In this document: positions 17,201-24,923 of the stretch, in pieces
Numbering within the stretch: position 1 is the stretch's first letter
Layout of the letters: each line of letters starts with the position of its first letter
Origin: Oscillospiraceae bacterium
GTDB lineage: Bacteria; Bacillota; Clostridia; Oscillospirales; Ruminococcaceae
Direction of reading: 5' to 3'
DNA: 30,605 bases
Assembly: GCA_900768125.1 (NCBI GenBank)
Contig: CAAGBS010000052.1
Coordinates: 1-30,605 of the forward strand
Notes under the pieces: model-generated
Seen by the model: the letters and a program-made list of their open reading frames with translations, nothing else
The model's database searches: none
What the model was told of the DNA's origin: nothing
Translations under genes and position numbers: made by a program

Positions 17201-18924
17201 AGGAGATAACCCGTTATCTGACGGCGCTGTGCGAAAAAGAGGGCGTTTTCGCGGACAGGCTGTGGCTGGACCCGATACCTGGGGTGATCTATACATACGC
17301 ACTGGAAAAGAAGTACGGTTTTAAGCATGAGCACGACAGGCTGTCCGTAGTCGTCGGCGAATACGACGTGCCACAGAAGCAGTCGCAGCGGATACTCGCG
17401 CTGTCGCCGCAGGACGGCAATATCATCGTGTATGGCTCGGCGGGAAACGGAAAGACCACGTTCCTGCTGGCGTATATCTTTGGTATGCTGAAGCAGTATT
17501 CCGCAAGGGAAAACGTGTTCTATATCATAGATTATGCTTCCGAGACGCTGCGCGCTTTTTCCGGGTATGACGCGGTGGGCGCGGTTTGCACCGCCCGGGA
17601 GCCGGATAAGGTGCGGAATCTTTTCAGCTATATTGATTCCGTGATGAAACAGCGGAAAGAACTGTTCTCGGCAAACGGCGGCGATTTTCTCAGCTATCGC
17701 CGCGAGCACGGCGATATGCCTGCGATACAGCTTGTCATAGCGAATATCGGCGCTTTCTGCGAAAACGCTGAGTATGACGAGCAGCTCGACCAGATAGCCC
17801 GCGAGGGTTCCAAGCTCGGCATATATATGATAGCCTCGCAGCTGAACGCCGTTGTGAAGCACCGTCTTGCGATGAATTTCAGCCAGGTGTTCTGTATGCG
17901 GCTGAACAACGGCGCATACTGCGATGTTATATCCTCTGTCGGCAGAATGGTGCCCGCGAAATTCAAGGGCAGAGGACTGTTCCGCAGCGAGTTTACCAGC
18001 GAATTTCAGACTGCATATATCACCGACCGTGAAGACGTCTTCGAATATGTAAAGGAGCAGGCGGAAGCCGTGAATACCTCGCACGGCGGGGAAAAGGCGC
18101 ACAGGATAATGGTGCTGCCAAGGGTGTTCACCCCTGCTTATGCAATGGAGCTCAGCAGCGACCAGATGCACCCGGCAGTCGCGCTTGAAAGGACCAGCGT
18201 TGAGCCTGTGACAGTCGATCTCAATAACAGGGTCAGCCTGTTCGTGACCCAGAGTTCTTCTTTCGTGCCGATCGCGGACGCGTTCTGCGCTATGGTGAAG
18301 TCGACCCACCGAATGTTTGTTTTCGATGAGAACGGCGGACTTGACGGCAGCGTTCCCGGCAGCTATTCCGAAGAAAGAATCGGCGATGGTATCCGGGAAC
18401 TGTACAGGCTTGCGCTGGAACGCAATCATTACGCGAAGGAACAGGCTGATTCCGGAAAAACGGTGGATTTCTCGGCGGACCAGTACGTCTGCGTGATAAC
18501 CGACCTTGGGAGCCTGCTTTCAAGACTCCGCAGCCGGGCGGAGGACGAGCGCGCAGCTGAGGATAAGCGGCTCATTGCCGCGGTGCAGGCAGGGGAAAAG
18601 GATATCGTTCCGGTAAGGACGATGCGCGATACGGAGCAGATGATGACTATGCTGCTAACAGGCGGAGCGCACGATTTTGGCATCAGCTTTGTGATATTCG
18701 ATAATGCGGCGAAGCTGATCGGCTATCGGCAGGAGAAGTGGTTCGCGCAGCATATCCGGCTGAAGAATTACTTCTGGATAGGCGCGGGGCTAGGCATGGA
18801 AAACCGTTATCCCCACCAGCCGCTGAACGATATGCGAATTGATTTCGGCGACGACCTCGGCTGGAGCATAAGCGGCGGCAGGGCGCGCATGGTGCGGTTC
18901 GTGAGCACATTGCCGGACGTATGA
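14233..18924 (+). CDS. essC: EssC-like FHA-FtsK/SpoIIIE type VII secretion ATPase
   Basis: This 1563-residue protein is the motor of a T7SSb-like system. Residues 1-180 contain two FHA-like domains, the second with V-G-R-D-A-G-C-D-I-V-L. Two membrane helices follow at about 259-281 and 293-315, then a basic linker. The first FtsK/SpoIIIE domain has Walker A GTTGSGKS (719-726) and Walker B IISDEF with D835-E836, so it should be active. The second has Walker A GSAGNGKT (1068-1075), but the Walker B position reads L-V-I-A1170-N, lacking the acidic residues. The third has no P-loop (TQSSSF near 1335). Architecture and length match EssC/YukBA, in which domain 1 drives transport and the others bind substrate. 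It is encoded between the pseudokinase and the YukD-like protein, as in known T7SSb loci. Confidence 0.95.
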   Translation: MRLTLIQDKKVHFLSLPGEITGQYIMPFTRGDGAEDSLLSIRPENGKWYAECGMNAYLKINGRNYRACPIERPGFSTNVVIRANGEAALLLAEDDSAEMTGFQKYSVNGRFTVGRDAGCDIVLNSAHAFAHCAEFTADEKMMKVTASEGAYVFVNSERVSECVLKPGDVVFVCGYTFICGQKLIAADRAPLLKVRSSGSVSPYVMPPEETGEMTYFFDDVKSEKYIYVSPRFIPKPEHYEITIANPPAAHNANGQPAVLSLGPAFTMGIASAATGTFSVLNAMSNSGGAIPNSVIPTMVMTGSMVASSLLWPLINKGYTKLKDRRDERRRKSVYLQYLQNIEKEIASGMESQLSLMHKKYPGAENLRDRIRLSASSLWERSSVDDDFLNICIGVGSVPFDCTIKSQIPPMEVKPDILFEELRKVAGRDYELENAPVTVDLRRDIVCGIVGDTSQTVGFVNGIILQLASLYSYKELKIALIYDESEEKLWSSTRWLPHTWDDKRETRYIAANAEELNVLSSVLESELAECGEQQSQTNAEAAGRYYVIICTSKSLASKTSLLSHIVQKGRYVNFSFIAVYPDERFLPKESTAVMRFCGSRETIDRTGSAERCLMLKTRDAAEPRMLSPMTVSPAEFDESAVGLADKRLGSEESGYDMPDMLTFLEMYGVKTIEELNCLQRWHTNSSVRSLAAPLGVDSRGDLFNLDLHQKAHGPHGLIAGTTGSGKSEFIMTMILSLAVNYSPHDISFLLIDYKGGGMAVAFEKLPHVAGIITNLDGAAVNRSLISIQSELKRRQALFLEEGKRLGTNIGDIYKYQKLYKEGRITRPLQHLYIISDEFAELKSQQPDFMSELISAARIGRSLGVHLILATQKPSGVVNDQIWSNSRFKICLKVQERADSMDVIRCPDAAAITQTGRFYLQVGYNEIFEMGQSAWAGAKYDPSADTKNQVDDSVEIIDNAGRVIMQAENEKRRLIESARKPADSSEHDTQLQEITRYLTALCEKEGVFADRLWLDPIPGVIYTYALEKKYGFKHEHDRLSVVVGEYDVPQKQSQRILALSPQDGNIIVYGSAGNGKTTFLLAYIFGMLKQYSARENVFYIIDYASETLRAFSGYDAVGAVCTAREPDKVRNLFSYIDSVMKQRKELFSANGGDFLSYRREHGDMPAIQLVIANIGAFCENAEYDEQLDQIAREGSKLGIYMIASQLNAVVKHRLAMNFSQVFCMRLNNGAYCDVISSVGRMVPAKFKGRGLFRSEFTSEFQTAYITDREDVFEYVKEQAEAVNTSHGGEKAHRIMVLPRVFTPAYAMELSSDQMHPAVALERTSVEPVTVDLNNRVSLFVTQSSSFVPIADAFCAMVKSTHRMFVFDENGGLDGSVPGSYSEERIGDGIRELYRLALERNHYAKEQADSGKTVDFSADQYVCVITDLGSLLSRLRSRAEDERAAEDKRLIAAVQAGEKDIVPVRTMRDTEQMMTMLLTGGAHDFGISFVIFDNAAKLIGYRQEKWFAQHIRLKNYFWIGAGLGMENRYPHQPLNDMRIDFGDDLGWSISGGRARMVRFVSTLPDV

Positions 18925-18937
18925 CAGGAGGAGCAGA

Positions 18938-19189
18938 ATGAATAAGATACTTGCCGAAGTCTATTTTCCCTCGCTGGCTTGCTCGTATGATATCTACATT
19001 CCCGACAGGGTGAGGTTTTACCAGATAGCGGATATGATAGAGCGCGCCGCCTCAAGGCTGACCCACGGGCGTTATACCGTGACCGGCTGTGCGGTGCTGT
19101 GCGACCGGGATTCCGGACTGGTGTACGACCCAAACCGCACCGCCGAGGAAGTAATGCTGCACAGCGGTTCAAGACTCATGATAATATGA
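18938..19189 (+). CDS. YukD/EsaB-like ubiquitin-fold protein
   Basis: The 83-residue product has the size and pattern of YukD/EsaB, small ubiquitin-like accessory proteins of T7SSb. An N-terminal beta strand (I-L-A-E-V-Y-F) is followed by Y-D-I-Y-I-P, a helix around F-Y-Q-I-A-D-M-I-E-R-A-A, and a C-terminal L-H-S-G-S-R-L-M-I-I strand resembling the G-x-x-L end of the family. AGGAGG precedes the ATG. It follows essC by 13 bases. EsaB-type proteins act in the cytoplasm and are needed for secretion or its regulation; the exact step is unknown even in model systems. Confidence 0.8.
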   Translation: MNKILAEVYFPSLACSYDIYIPDRVRFYQIADMIERAASRLTHGRYTVTGCAVLCDRDSGLVYDPNRTAEEVMLHSGSRLMII

Positions 19190-19222
19190 CCGTGTAATAA
19201 TCAAAAGAACAGGAGAACGACA

Positions 19223-20089
19223 ATGAAAATTCTGAAAAACCGACTTGTTATCGGCTGCGTATGTATCATTCTCGCGTTTGCGGTAGGATTCATAGGCGTT
19301 CCGAAGATAACGGAAATGCTCAACGAGAAGATAGCGGTAGTGGTGGCAGCGCAGAATATCCCCAAGGGGACCGAGCTTACAGAGAGTATGTTCCGCTCCA
19401 TACGAATGAGTAAGGGCGACCTGCCCTATGCCGAGGGCGAGTATTACAATTTCAGGACGAGCGCGGAAGTCCCCAGCAATATGACAGTGAATATACGTTC
19501 GCTTTTCACGGAGCAGGGTGGAAAATACTACGCCGCGACTGAAATATGCGCAAACGATATCCTGACTGCTGCAAAGGTATCGTCCACCAACGTATACAAA
19601 GACGAAAAACTGCGCGAGCTGGGAGAAAATCAGTACGCAGTGGCGGTCAGCGTGAACACGATCGCAGAGGGCATCGCCGCAAAGGTAATGGCAGGTGATA
19701 TAGTAATGCTGCTGATATACGACAAGAATACAAATATTGAAAAAGTAGACCCGTTCCTGATGTATGTCGAGGTGCTGAATGTCACAAATTCAGAGGCTGT
19801 GGAGATAAACGATTCGCAGACCGGCGCCTCCTCCGGCATACCCAGCGTAGTTACGTTCAAAGCGAATATAGACCAGGCTATTTATCTTGCAAAATACGAA
19901 AATACCGCGAACATTCATCTTGCGCTGGTGTGCCGCGGCGATGAGGAGAAAAAGGCGGAGCTGCTGAAAAAGCAGAACGAGTTCCTGTCCGCAAACACGA
20001 TAGTCAACCGCGAAGAATATCAGACGTTCCGGTCGATGCTCAGTTCTTCCGGACAGCAGAAGCCGCAGGAAGAGGAGGCAGCGCAGTGA
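19223..20089 (+). CDS. cpaB: CpaB/RcpC-like SAF-domain pilus assembly protein
   Basis: The 288-residue product has an N-terminal membrane helix at about 7-29, followed by an SAF-type domain with the typical V-V-V-A-A-Q-N-I-P-K-G-T-E-L-T-E-S-M-F. Later come C-A-N-D-I-L-T-A-A-K-V and the V-A-V-S-V-N-T...V-M-A-G-D-I-V-M-L-L pattern of CpaB/RcpC (Flp pilus assembly). CpaB family members are periplasmic or extracytoplasmic and in diderms touch the secretin; in Gram-positives they probably act in the wall zone. This gene starts the Tad half of the operon, only 33 bases after the YukD-like gene, with no terminator between, so the two halves are co-transcribed. Its end overlaps the next start. Confidence 0.88.
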   Translation: MKILKNRLVIGCVCIILAFAVGFIGVPKITEMLNEKIAVVVAAQNIPKGTELTESMFRSIRMSKGDLPYAEGEYYNFRTSAEVPSNMTVNIRSLFTEQGGKYYAATEICANDILTAAKVSSTNVYKDEKLRELGENQYAVAVSVNTIAEGIAAKVMAGDIVMLLIYDKNTNIEKVDPFLMYVEVLNVTNSEAVEINDSQTGASSGIPSVVTFKANIDQAIYLAKYENTANIHLALVCRGDEEKKAELLKKQNEFLSANTIVNREEYQTFRSMLSSSGQQKPQEEEAAQ

Positions 20090-20835
20090 GTGCCAGAATA
20101 ATATGCGTCTGGGGAAGCCCCGGCAGCGGAAAGAGCATAACAGCAGTCGCGCTTGCGGCGGCGCTCGCGGAAAACAGAAAGAACGTTGTGGTGTTCAACG
20201 GCGATAAGCTGGTGCCAGCCCTCAAGATGTACTGCCCGATGGAGCAGATCGACAGCAGTTCGTCCATCGGACCGCTGCTGATGTCCGGAAGGTACGATGA
20301 CGCAATCTTTGCCGGAAAGCTGAAGATCCACCCCAGGAGCGAATATATCAGCTTCCTGGGAATGGCTCCCACAGATACCTACATAACGTACAACGAATTT
20401 GAGCGTTCGAACACTGTGGGAATGCTCAACAAGATGGCGAAGCTAAACGACTATGTGATAATAGACGGCGCGTCCAATCCGCTGGACGATTCCATGACGC
20501 TGCTGGGACTGGAGCTTGCGGACGTAGTGATACGCCAGATAACGGCTGACAACAAGGGCATACTGTATCAGGACTGCGCCCGCATGATATACCGCGAGGA
20601 GAAATATCATTTTGATTCGCACATAAGCGTCCTGGGCGATGTTTCCGAGATAAACCCGGTATCGGAGGTGATGTCAGTGAGCGGCAGGTATGAGTTCGTG
20701 CTGAACCGTTCGAACGAGGTCGCGGATAAGTTTATTGCCGGTGAACTGATAAAAGATATGCGTTCCATGTCAGGCAGGGCGTTCGAAAAACAGATACGCG
20801 CGCTGGCGAAAAAGGCGGAGGGTAAAAATGGCTGA
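20086..20835 (+). CDS. TadZ/CpaE-like P-loop ATPase
   Basis: The 249-residue product occupies the place of TadZ/CpaE, the MinD/ParA-related ATPase that positions Tad pili. Walker A is GSPGSGKS (residues 10-17). The classic MinD/ParA signature Lys at the second position is Ser11 here, so it is a divergent member. The Walker B-like strand is Y-V-I-I-D127-G. There is no N-terminal receiver domain, unlike many CpaE proteins. GTG 20086 is supported by AGGAGG about 7 bases upstream and overlaps the cpaB stop (GTGA). It overlaps cpaF by 8 bases. Localisation of the assembly complex is the expected role, by analogy only. Confidence 0.8.
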   Translation: MSARIICVWGSPGSGKSITAVALAAALAENRKNVVVFNGDKLVPALKMYCPMEQIDSSSSIGPLLMSGRYDDAIFAGKLKIHPRSEYISFLGMAPTDTYITYNEFERSNTVGMLNKMAKLNDYVIIDGASNPLDDSMTLLGLELADVVIRQITADNKGILYQDCARMIYREEKYHFDSHISVLGDVSEINPVSEVMSVSGRYEFVLNRSNEVADKFIAGELIKDMRSMSGRAFEKQIRALAKKAEGKNG

Positions 20836-22168
20836 TCTCCAGAGCTTCCTGCGCTCCAAGCAGGAGATCAATAATTACAACGACCTGCTCGTCACTGTAC
20901 AGAGCTATATGTCGAACACCTATGAGAATCTTCTGTCGTCCGAAATGAGCGAGGCGGATTCCAGGCTGGTGAAGGATTATATCAGGCAGTATCTTGTAAC
21001 GCACATCATAAAGCTTGACGATATGACCGAGGACGAGCTCACCGAGAAACTCTACAGCGATATGGCGGAGTATTCGTTCCTGACAAAGCTGCTGAAAAAC
21101 GCGGAGGAAATGCACCTTGAGGAGATAGATATAAACTCCTGGGAGGATATCGACCTCATCGTGGCGGGTCACAGGTATAAATCGCCGGAAACGTTCAGTT
21201 CGCCGCAGCACGCGATAGACATAATCCGCAGAATGCTTCAGCTGAACGGCTCCGTGATAGACGACGGAAAGCCGCACGCGCTGGGTTCGCTTGCGAAGAA
21301 CATACGAATAACCGCATTGAAAACGCCGCTGCTTGACGACGAGGTGGGCGTTGCCGCCTCGATAAGAGTAGTCGGAAAAAGCACGCTTTCGAAGACAAAG
21401 CTAGCGCAGGATACAGCCACGGTGGGAATGCTTGACTTCCTTTCAGTAGCCGTGAAATACGGGATAAGCGTGTGCATAGCCGGAAATACGGGTTCAGGAA
21501 AGACCTCGACCGCAAGCTGGCTGATGTCCACTCTGCCGGATTCCAAGCGAATATACACCATCGAGGAGGGAAGCCGCGAGCTTGACCTGGTCCGCCGCGA
21601 CAAAAAGGGAAAGATAACGAACAGCGTTATACATACCATAACAAAATCAAGTCTTGATAAATCCAGCGAAGTATCGCAGGAGAATCTTCTCGACTATGCG
21701 CTGAGATTCAACCCGGATATAATCTGCGTCGGCGAGATGCGCAGCCGCGAAGCCTTTGCCGCGCAGGAAGCCGCGCGCACCGGACATACGGTCATCACGA
21801 CGATACATTCCAAGACGGCGGCTGGCGCGTATATGCGAATGACCACGCTTGCGAAGCGCGCTTACGAATTTTCAGATGAGACGCTGATGAAAATGATGGT
21901 TGAAGCGTTCCCGCTGATAGTGTATCAGCGCCAGCTTGAGGACTCGTCCAGAAAGATAACCGAGATAATCGAGGGCGAGGGTTACGTCAACGGCGATCTG
22001 AAATACCGCACACTGTTCCGGTATGTGGTGGACGACAATTCCCAGGTCAACGCAAAGGGAAAGGCGATCATCGAGGGACATTTCGAAAAGGTGGATGGTA
22101 TTTCTGAAAAGCTCAGGAATGAAATGGTGCAGAATGGCGCTCCCAAGCGGTTTGCGCAGTTCTTCTGA
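20828..22168 (+). CDS. cpaF: CpaF/TadA secretion-superfamily hexameric ATPase
   Basis: The 446-residue product is a type II/IV secretion ATPase of the CpaF/TadA branch, the motor for Tad pilus assembly. Walker A is GNTGSGKT (219-226). The Asp-box region reads T-I-E-E-G-S-R-E-L-D-L, the Walker B region I-I-C-V-G-E303-M-R, and the His box G319-H-T-V-I-T-T-I-H327-S. The first 100 residues are helical and predicted to form the N-terminal domain that contacts TadB. Length is in the normal range for CpaF. The C-terminal region is unremarkable. It is followed 15 bases later by tadB, as in Tad loci generally. Confidence 0.95.
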   Translation: MADLQSFLRSKQEINNYNDLLVTVQSYMSNTYENLLSSEMSEADSRLVKDYIRQYLVTHIIKLDDMTEDELTEKLYSDMAEYSFLTKLLKNAEEMHLEEIDINSWEDIDLIVAGHRYKSPETFSSPQHAIDIIRRMLQLNGSVIDDGKPHALGSLAKNIRITALKTPLLDDEVGVAASIRVVGKSTLSKTKLAQDTATVGMLDFLSVAVKYGISVCIAGNTGSGKTSTASWLMSTLPDSKRIYTIEEGSRELDLVRRDKKGKITNSVIHTITKSSLDKSSEVSQENLLDYALRFNPDIICVGEMRSREAFAAQEAARTGHTVITTIHSKTAAGAYMRMTTLAKRAYEFSDETLMKMMVEAFPLIVYQRQLEDSSRKITEIIEGEGYVNGDLKYRTLFRYVVDDNSQVNAKGKAIIEGHFEKVDGISEKLRNEMVQNGAPKRFAQFF

Positions 22169-22183
22169 AGGAGGTGGAAGTCA

Positions 22184-23149
22184 GTGTTCTGGGCTGAATT
22201 ATTTGTGACGGCTTTCCTTGTCGCGGGGATAATCCTTGCATTCCGGCTGGATAAAAAGGCGTTCAGGGAATTTTTCTATGATGTCCGCACAGATACGAAG
22301 AAGCAGATAAGGAAAATGCGCAGCAATAAGCATATTTCCATGAAGAAGCAGGTGGAAATGCTGGAGGGAAAAAGCCGGAGCAACTTTCTGGTGCGCAGCT
22401 TCAACGAGGCTTCGTCAATACTGAAGGAGACCCACCAGGAGCAGCGCATAAAGGGGATCTATATCCTGAGCGTGATATGCGGCGCATTCGGGCTGACCCT
22501 GTCAGTGATATTCGGTAATCCTTTTCTGACCCCGCCGATGACGATAGGCGCAGCGCTGGTGCCGGTATGGATAGTCAAGCTGTCCGCCTCGCAGAACATG
22601 AAGCGGCTGAACGACGAGCTGGAGGTGGCGCTGTCCGGGGTAACGATGTCGTATATCCGCAGCAGCAATATAATCATGGCTGTGGAGGAAAATCTGCCGT
22701 ATATGAACGGCTCGGTAAAGTACGCATTCACCCGATTCGTCAACGAGAGCCGGCTCATCAATTCCAACGTTTCCCTCGGCATACAGAAGCTCCGCATGGC
22801 AATAGACAACGATACTTTCCATGAGTGGTGCGACGCGGTGTATCAGTGCCAGAGCGACACCGCGCTGAATGTGACTCTGTTCCCGATAGTGAACAAATTC
22901 TCGGAGACCAAGAGCATTCAGGCAGAGCTTGATACGCTGATGATGGTGCCGTTCAAGGATACGATATCAGTCGTAGTGCTTGTGGTGCTGAGCATACCGC
23001 TGATGTACCTTATAAGCCCGGACTGGTACGCGCTGCTTACGGATACTGTCGGCGGAAAGCTGATACTTTCAGGTGTGGCGGTCGTGATAATCTTTGCGAT
23101 AAATAAGTCGATAACGCTCACCAAACCAATAAAACACGGGGAGAAGTGA
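22184..23149 (+). CDS. tadB: TadB-like inner-membrane platform protein
   Basis: The 321-residue product has the TadB/T2SSF layout: an N-terminal membrane helix (about 3-20), a basic cytosolic stretch, and a helix pair around 88-130 (S-V-I-C-G-A-F-G-L-T-L). A cytoplasmic T2SSF helical domain follows (about 140-255), and two C-terminal helices (I-S-V-V-V-L-V-V-L-S-I-P-L and L-I-L-S-G-V-A-V-V-I-I-F-A-I). These proteins form the membrane platform that couples CpaF to pilin extrusion. The start is GTG 22184, with AAGGAGGTGG about 7 bases upstream. It ends one base before tadC. Confidence 0.88.
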   Translation: MFWAELFVTAFLVAGIILAFRLDKKAFREFFYDVRTDTKKQIRKMRSNKHISMKKQVEMLEGKSRSNFLVRSFNEASSILKETHQEQRIKGIYILSVICGAFGLTLSVIFGNPFLTPPMTIGAALVPVWIVKLSASQNMKRLNDELEVALSGVTMSYIRSSNIIMAVEENLPYMNGSVKYAFTRFVNESRLINSNVSLGIQKLRMAIDNDTFHEWCDAVYQCQSDTALNVTLFPIVNKFSETKSIQAELDTLMMVPFKDTISVVVLVVLSIPLMYLISPDWYALLTDTVGGKLILSGVAVVIIFAINKSITLTKPIKHGEK

Positions 23150-23150
23150 A

Positions 23151-24116
23151 ATGGCTGATCTTCAGAATCTGAACTTAAAGGTCGTGCTGCTGATATTTTT
23201 AGTCTCGGCGCTGCTGGCTTACGGAATATATCAGGTGGCTATGGAATTTATCGATCTCCCCAGCTCTGCGGCGCGCAAGGCTGTCCTTTCGATGAAAAGA
23301 ACGCGGGATTCGTTTTCGGAGTCGCTTACTATCCCCGCCGCAAATTTCCTGTCCGGCAGGATACGCCTGAACGAGGAAAGGCGCAGCACCCTTGAAAAGA
23401 AGCTGTATTCCGCGGATATACATTATACGCCGGAATTCTTTGCCGCAAAATCCATATCCGAGGGCGTGCTTGTCTCGCTGTTTTCGATACCGATATATTT
23501 TATAGGACCGCTGCTGGGTCTGCTGTTCGGTTCCAGCGGCATAGACCAGACCTTTCTTGCGGTGATAAACGTGCTTATGCCGATAATTTCGCTGCTGTGC
23601 ATCGTGATGGGCATAATGGTATATGTGAAGCGAATGCAGGAGCTTGACGAAATGATCCGGAAGAAAAGCGAAAAGATCGAGGGCGACCTGGTACTGTTCG
23701 CCAGCACGATAAAACAGCAGCTTGCAGTGTCCCGCGACGTCATGAGTATACTGCTGAGCTACCGCAAGGTATGCAGTCCGGAGTTCACGCACGAGCTTGA
23801 CAAGACCATCGCGGACATGAAGACCGGCAACTACGAGACCGCGCTGCGGCACCTTGAATCGCGGGTCCCCAGCGTGGGGCTATCGGAGATAATCCGGGGA
23901 CTGCTTTCAGTAATGAGGGGCGACGACCAGCGCGGCTATTTCGAAATGCTGACTCACGATCTGTCGGTAAGATCCAAGGAGGAACTAAAACGCGCGGCGC
24001 TGAAACGTCCGGAAAAGCTGAAGCCCGTGACTATACTGCTTATGGCTGCGTTTATAGCGATGTATCTTTATGTCATTATCGTGCAGATAGTCGAGCAGAT
24101 GCAGACTATTTTCTGA
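23151..24116 (+). CDS. tadC: TadC-like inner-membrane platform protein
   Basis: The 321-residue product is the second T2SSF-domain platform protein. It has an N-terminal helix (about 9-27), a basic stretch with S-M-K-R-T-R, a hydrophobic pair at about 100-160, and a T2SSF domain with L-V-L-F-A-S-T-I-K-Q-Q-L. A C-terminal helix follows (T-I-L-L-M-A-A-F-I-A-M-Y-L-Y-V-I-I-V). TadB and TadC work as partners; identical lengths and adjacency agree with that. Ribosome site GGGGAGAAG. A 59-base gap separates it from the pilin-like gene, with no terminator seen. Confidence 0.88.
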   Translation: MADLQNLNLKVVLLIFLVSALLAYGIYQVAMEFIDLPSSAARKAVLSMKRTRDSFSESLTIPAANFLSGRIRLNEERRSTLEKKLYSADIHYTPEFFAAKSISEGVLVSLFSIPIYFIGPLLGLLFGSSGIDQTFLAVINVLMPIISLLCIVMGIMVYVKRMQELDEMIRKKSEKIEGDLVLFASTIKQQLAVSRDVMSILLSYRKVCSPEFTHELDKTIADMKTGNYETALRHLESRVPSVGLSEIIRGLLSVMRGDDQRGYFEMLTHDLSVRSKEELKRAALKRPEKLKPVTILLMAAFIAMYLYVIIVQIVEQMQTIF

Positions 24117-24175
24117 CAGGCTCCATTCGCTGACAGGTTCAGTGTTGGAATATAGATCACACAGGAGGAATCATT

Positions 24176-24427
24176 ATGAAACAGAAGCTCATGACTAAAC
24201 TAAGTATGCTGAAAATAGCAGCAGAGAAGAGGGTGATCCCGAACAGGGGCGAAGGCTATGTTGATACGCTTATCAAAATACTTATCGCTGTAGTGGTAGG
24301 CGCAGTTCTGCTTGGTCTACTCGTAGCGCTGATGAACGCCATCTTCCCCGAACTTCAGACCAAGATAATGGAGATGTTCAACGGAGGCGGCACTTCGTCG
24401 GCTTCGTCCACGGCGTCAGTAATATGA
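24176..24427 (+). CDS. Small pilin-like membrane protein (Flp-like)
   Basis: The 83-residue product has a basic leader of 25 residues ending N-R24-G25, then E-G-Y-V-D30-T-L-I and a hydrophobic segment (about 32-56) of the kind that makes the pilin core helix. The tail is short and Ser/Gly-rich. Size, place after tadC and a strong AGGAGG suggest it is the major pilin-like subunit. It lacks the classical Flp G/xxxxEY site; the conserved element seen here is R-G-E-x-Y-x-D-T, shared with the next two genes. An acidic residue five positions after the Gly (Asp30) could play the part of the pilin Glu5. Confidence 0.78.
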   Translation: MKQKLMTKLSMLKIAAEKRVIPNRGEGYVDTLIKILIAVVVGAVLLGLLVALMNAIFPELQTKIMEMFNGGGTSSASSTASVI

Positions 24428-24882
24428 CAGGGCTGCGTATATGTCTTGTAAGGCTGCGGCGTAACCGTGGGGAAATGTACATCGACACCGTGATAAGCGT
24501 TTTTGTGATAATGGTATTCATGGCGCTTATCATGGCGTTTCTGCCGGTGTTCATGCAGAAATACCAGCTGGATATGGCGGCGCAGGATATCGCGCGCGGG
24601 ATATCCGTTTCCGGTGTGATAGCTGTGCAGGACGCAGACGTACTGTCGCAGGAATATGGCATGACCATAGACCGGATAGAGGTAGTTCCGTCCGGGGACG
24701 CAAGGCTGATGGCTTCCGCTGCGGGGCAGCGTATTCAGTTGTCGGACAGCTTTACAGTCACGATATATTCCCACAGGGAAGTAGGGGTCGGCGGGATAAC
24801 CGGACCGGCTTCGGTGAGCATTTCTTCGACTGCAAGGGGAAGGAGCGAGGTCTTCTGGAAAGAGATGGCGGTAGAAGTATAA
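24424..24882 (+). CDS. TadE/DUF4320-like minor pseudopilin
   Basis: The 152-residue product has a basic leader ending R-N-R15-G16, then E-M-Y-I-D21-T-V-I and one hydrophobic helix (about 19-42). A globular, beta-rich extracytoplasmic domain of about 105 residues follows. This is the TadE/TadF-type minor pseudopilin layout, resembling the DUF4320 group found in Firmicute Tad loci (resemblance from memory, not searched). It overlaps the previous gene by four bases (ATGA). Together with its neighbours it would prime or cap the pilus. Confidence 0.75.
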   Translation: MTGLRICLVRLRRNRGEMYIDTVISVFVIMVFMALIMAFLPVFMQKYQLDMAAQDIARGISVSGVIAVQDADVLSQEYGMTIDRIEVVPSGDARLMASAAGQRIQLSDSFTVTIYSHREVGVGGITGPASVSISSTARGRSEVFWKEMAVEV

Positions 24883-24923
24883 AAGCGGCGCTCAGGCGCA
24901 TAAAATGCAGGCGCGGCGCGGCA

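Noticed and set aside
17176..18429. 417-codon minus-strand open frame inside essC
   Set aside because: Antisense shadow of the distal ATPase domains; no start signals or recognisable protein.
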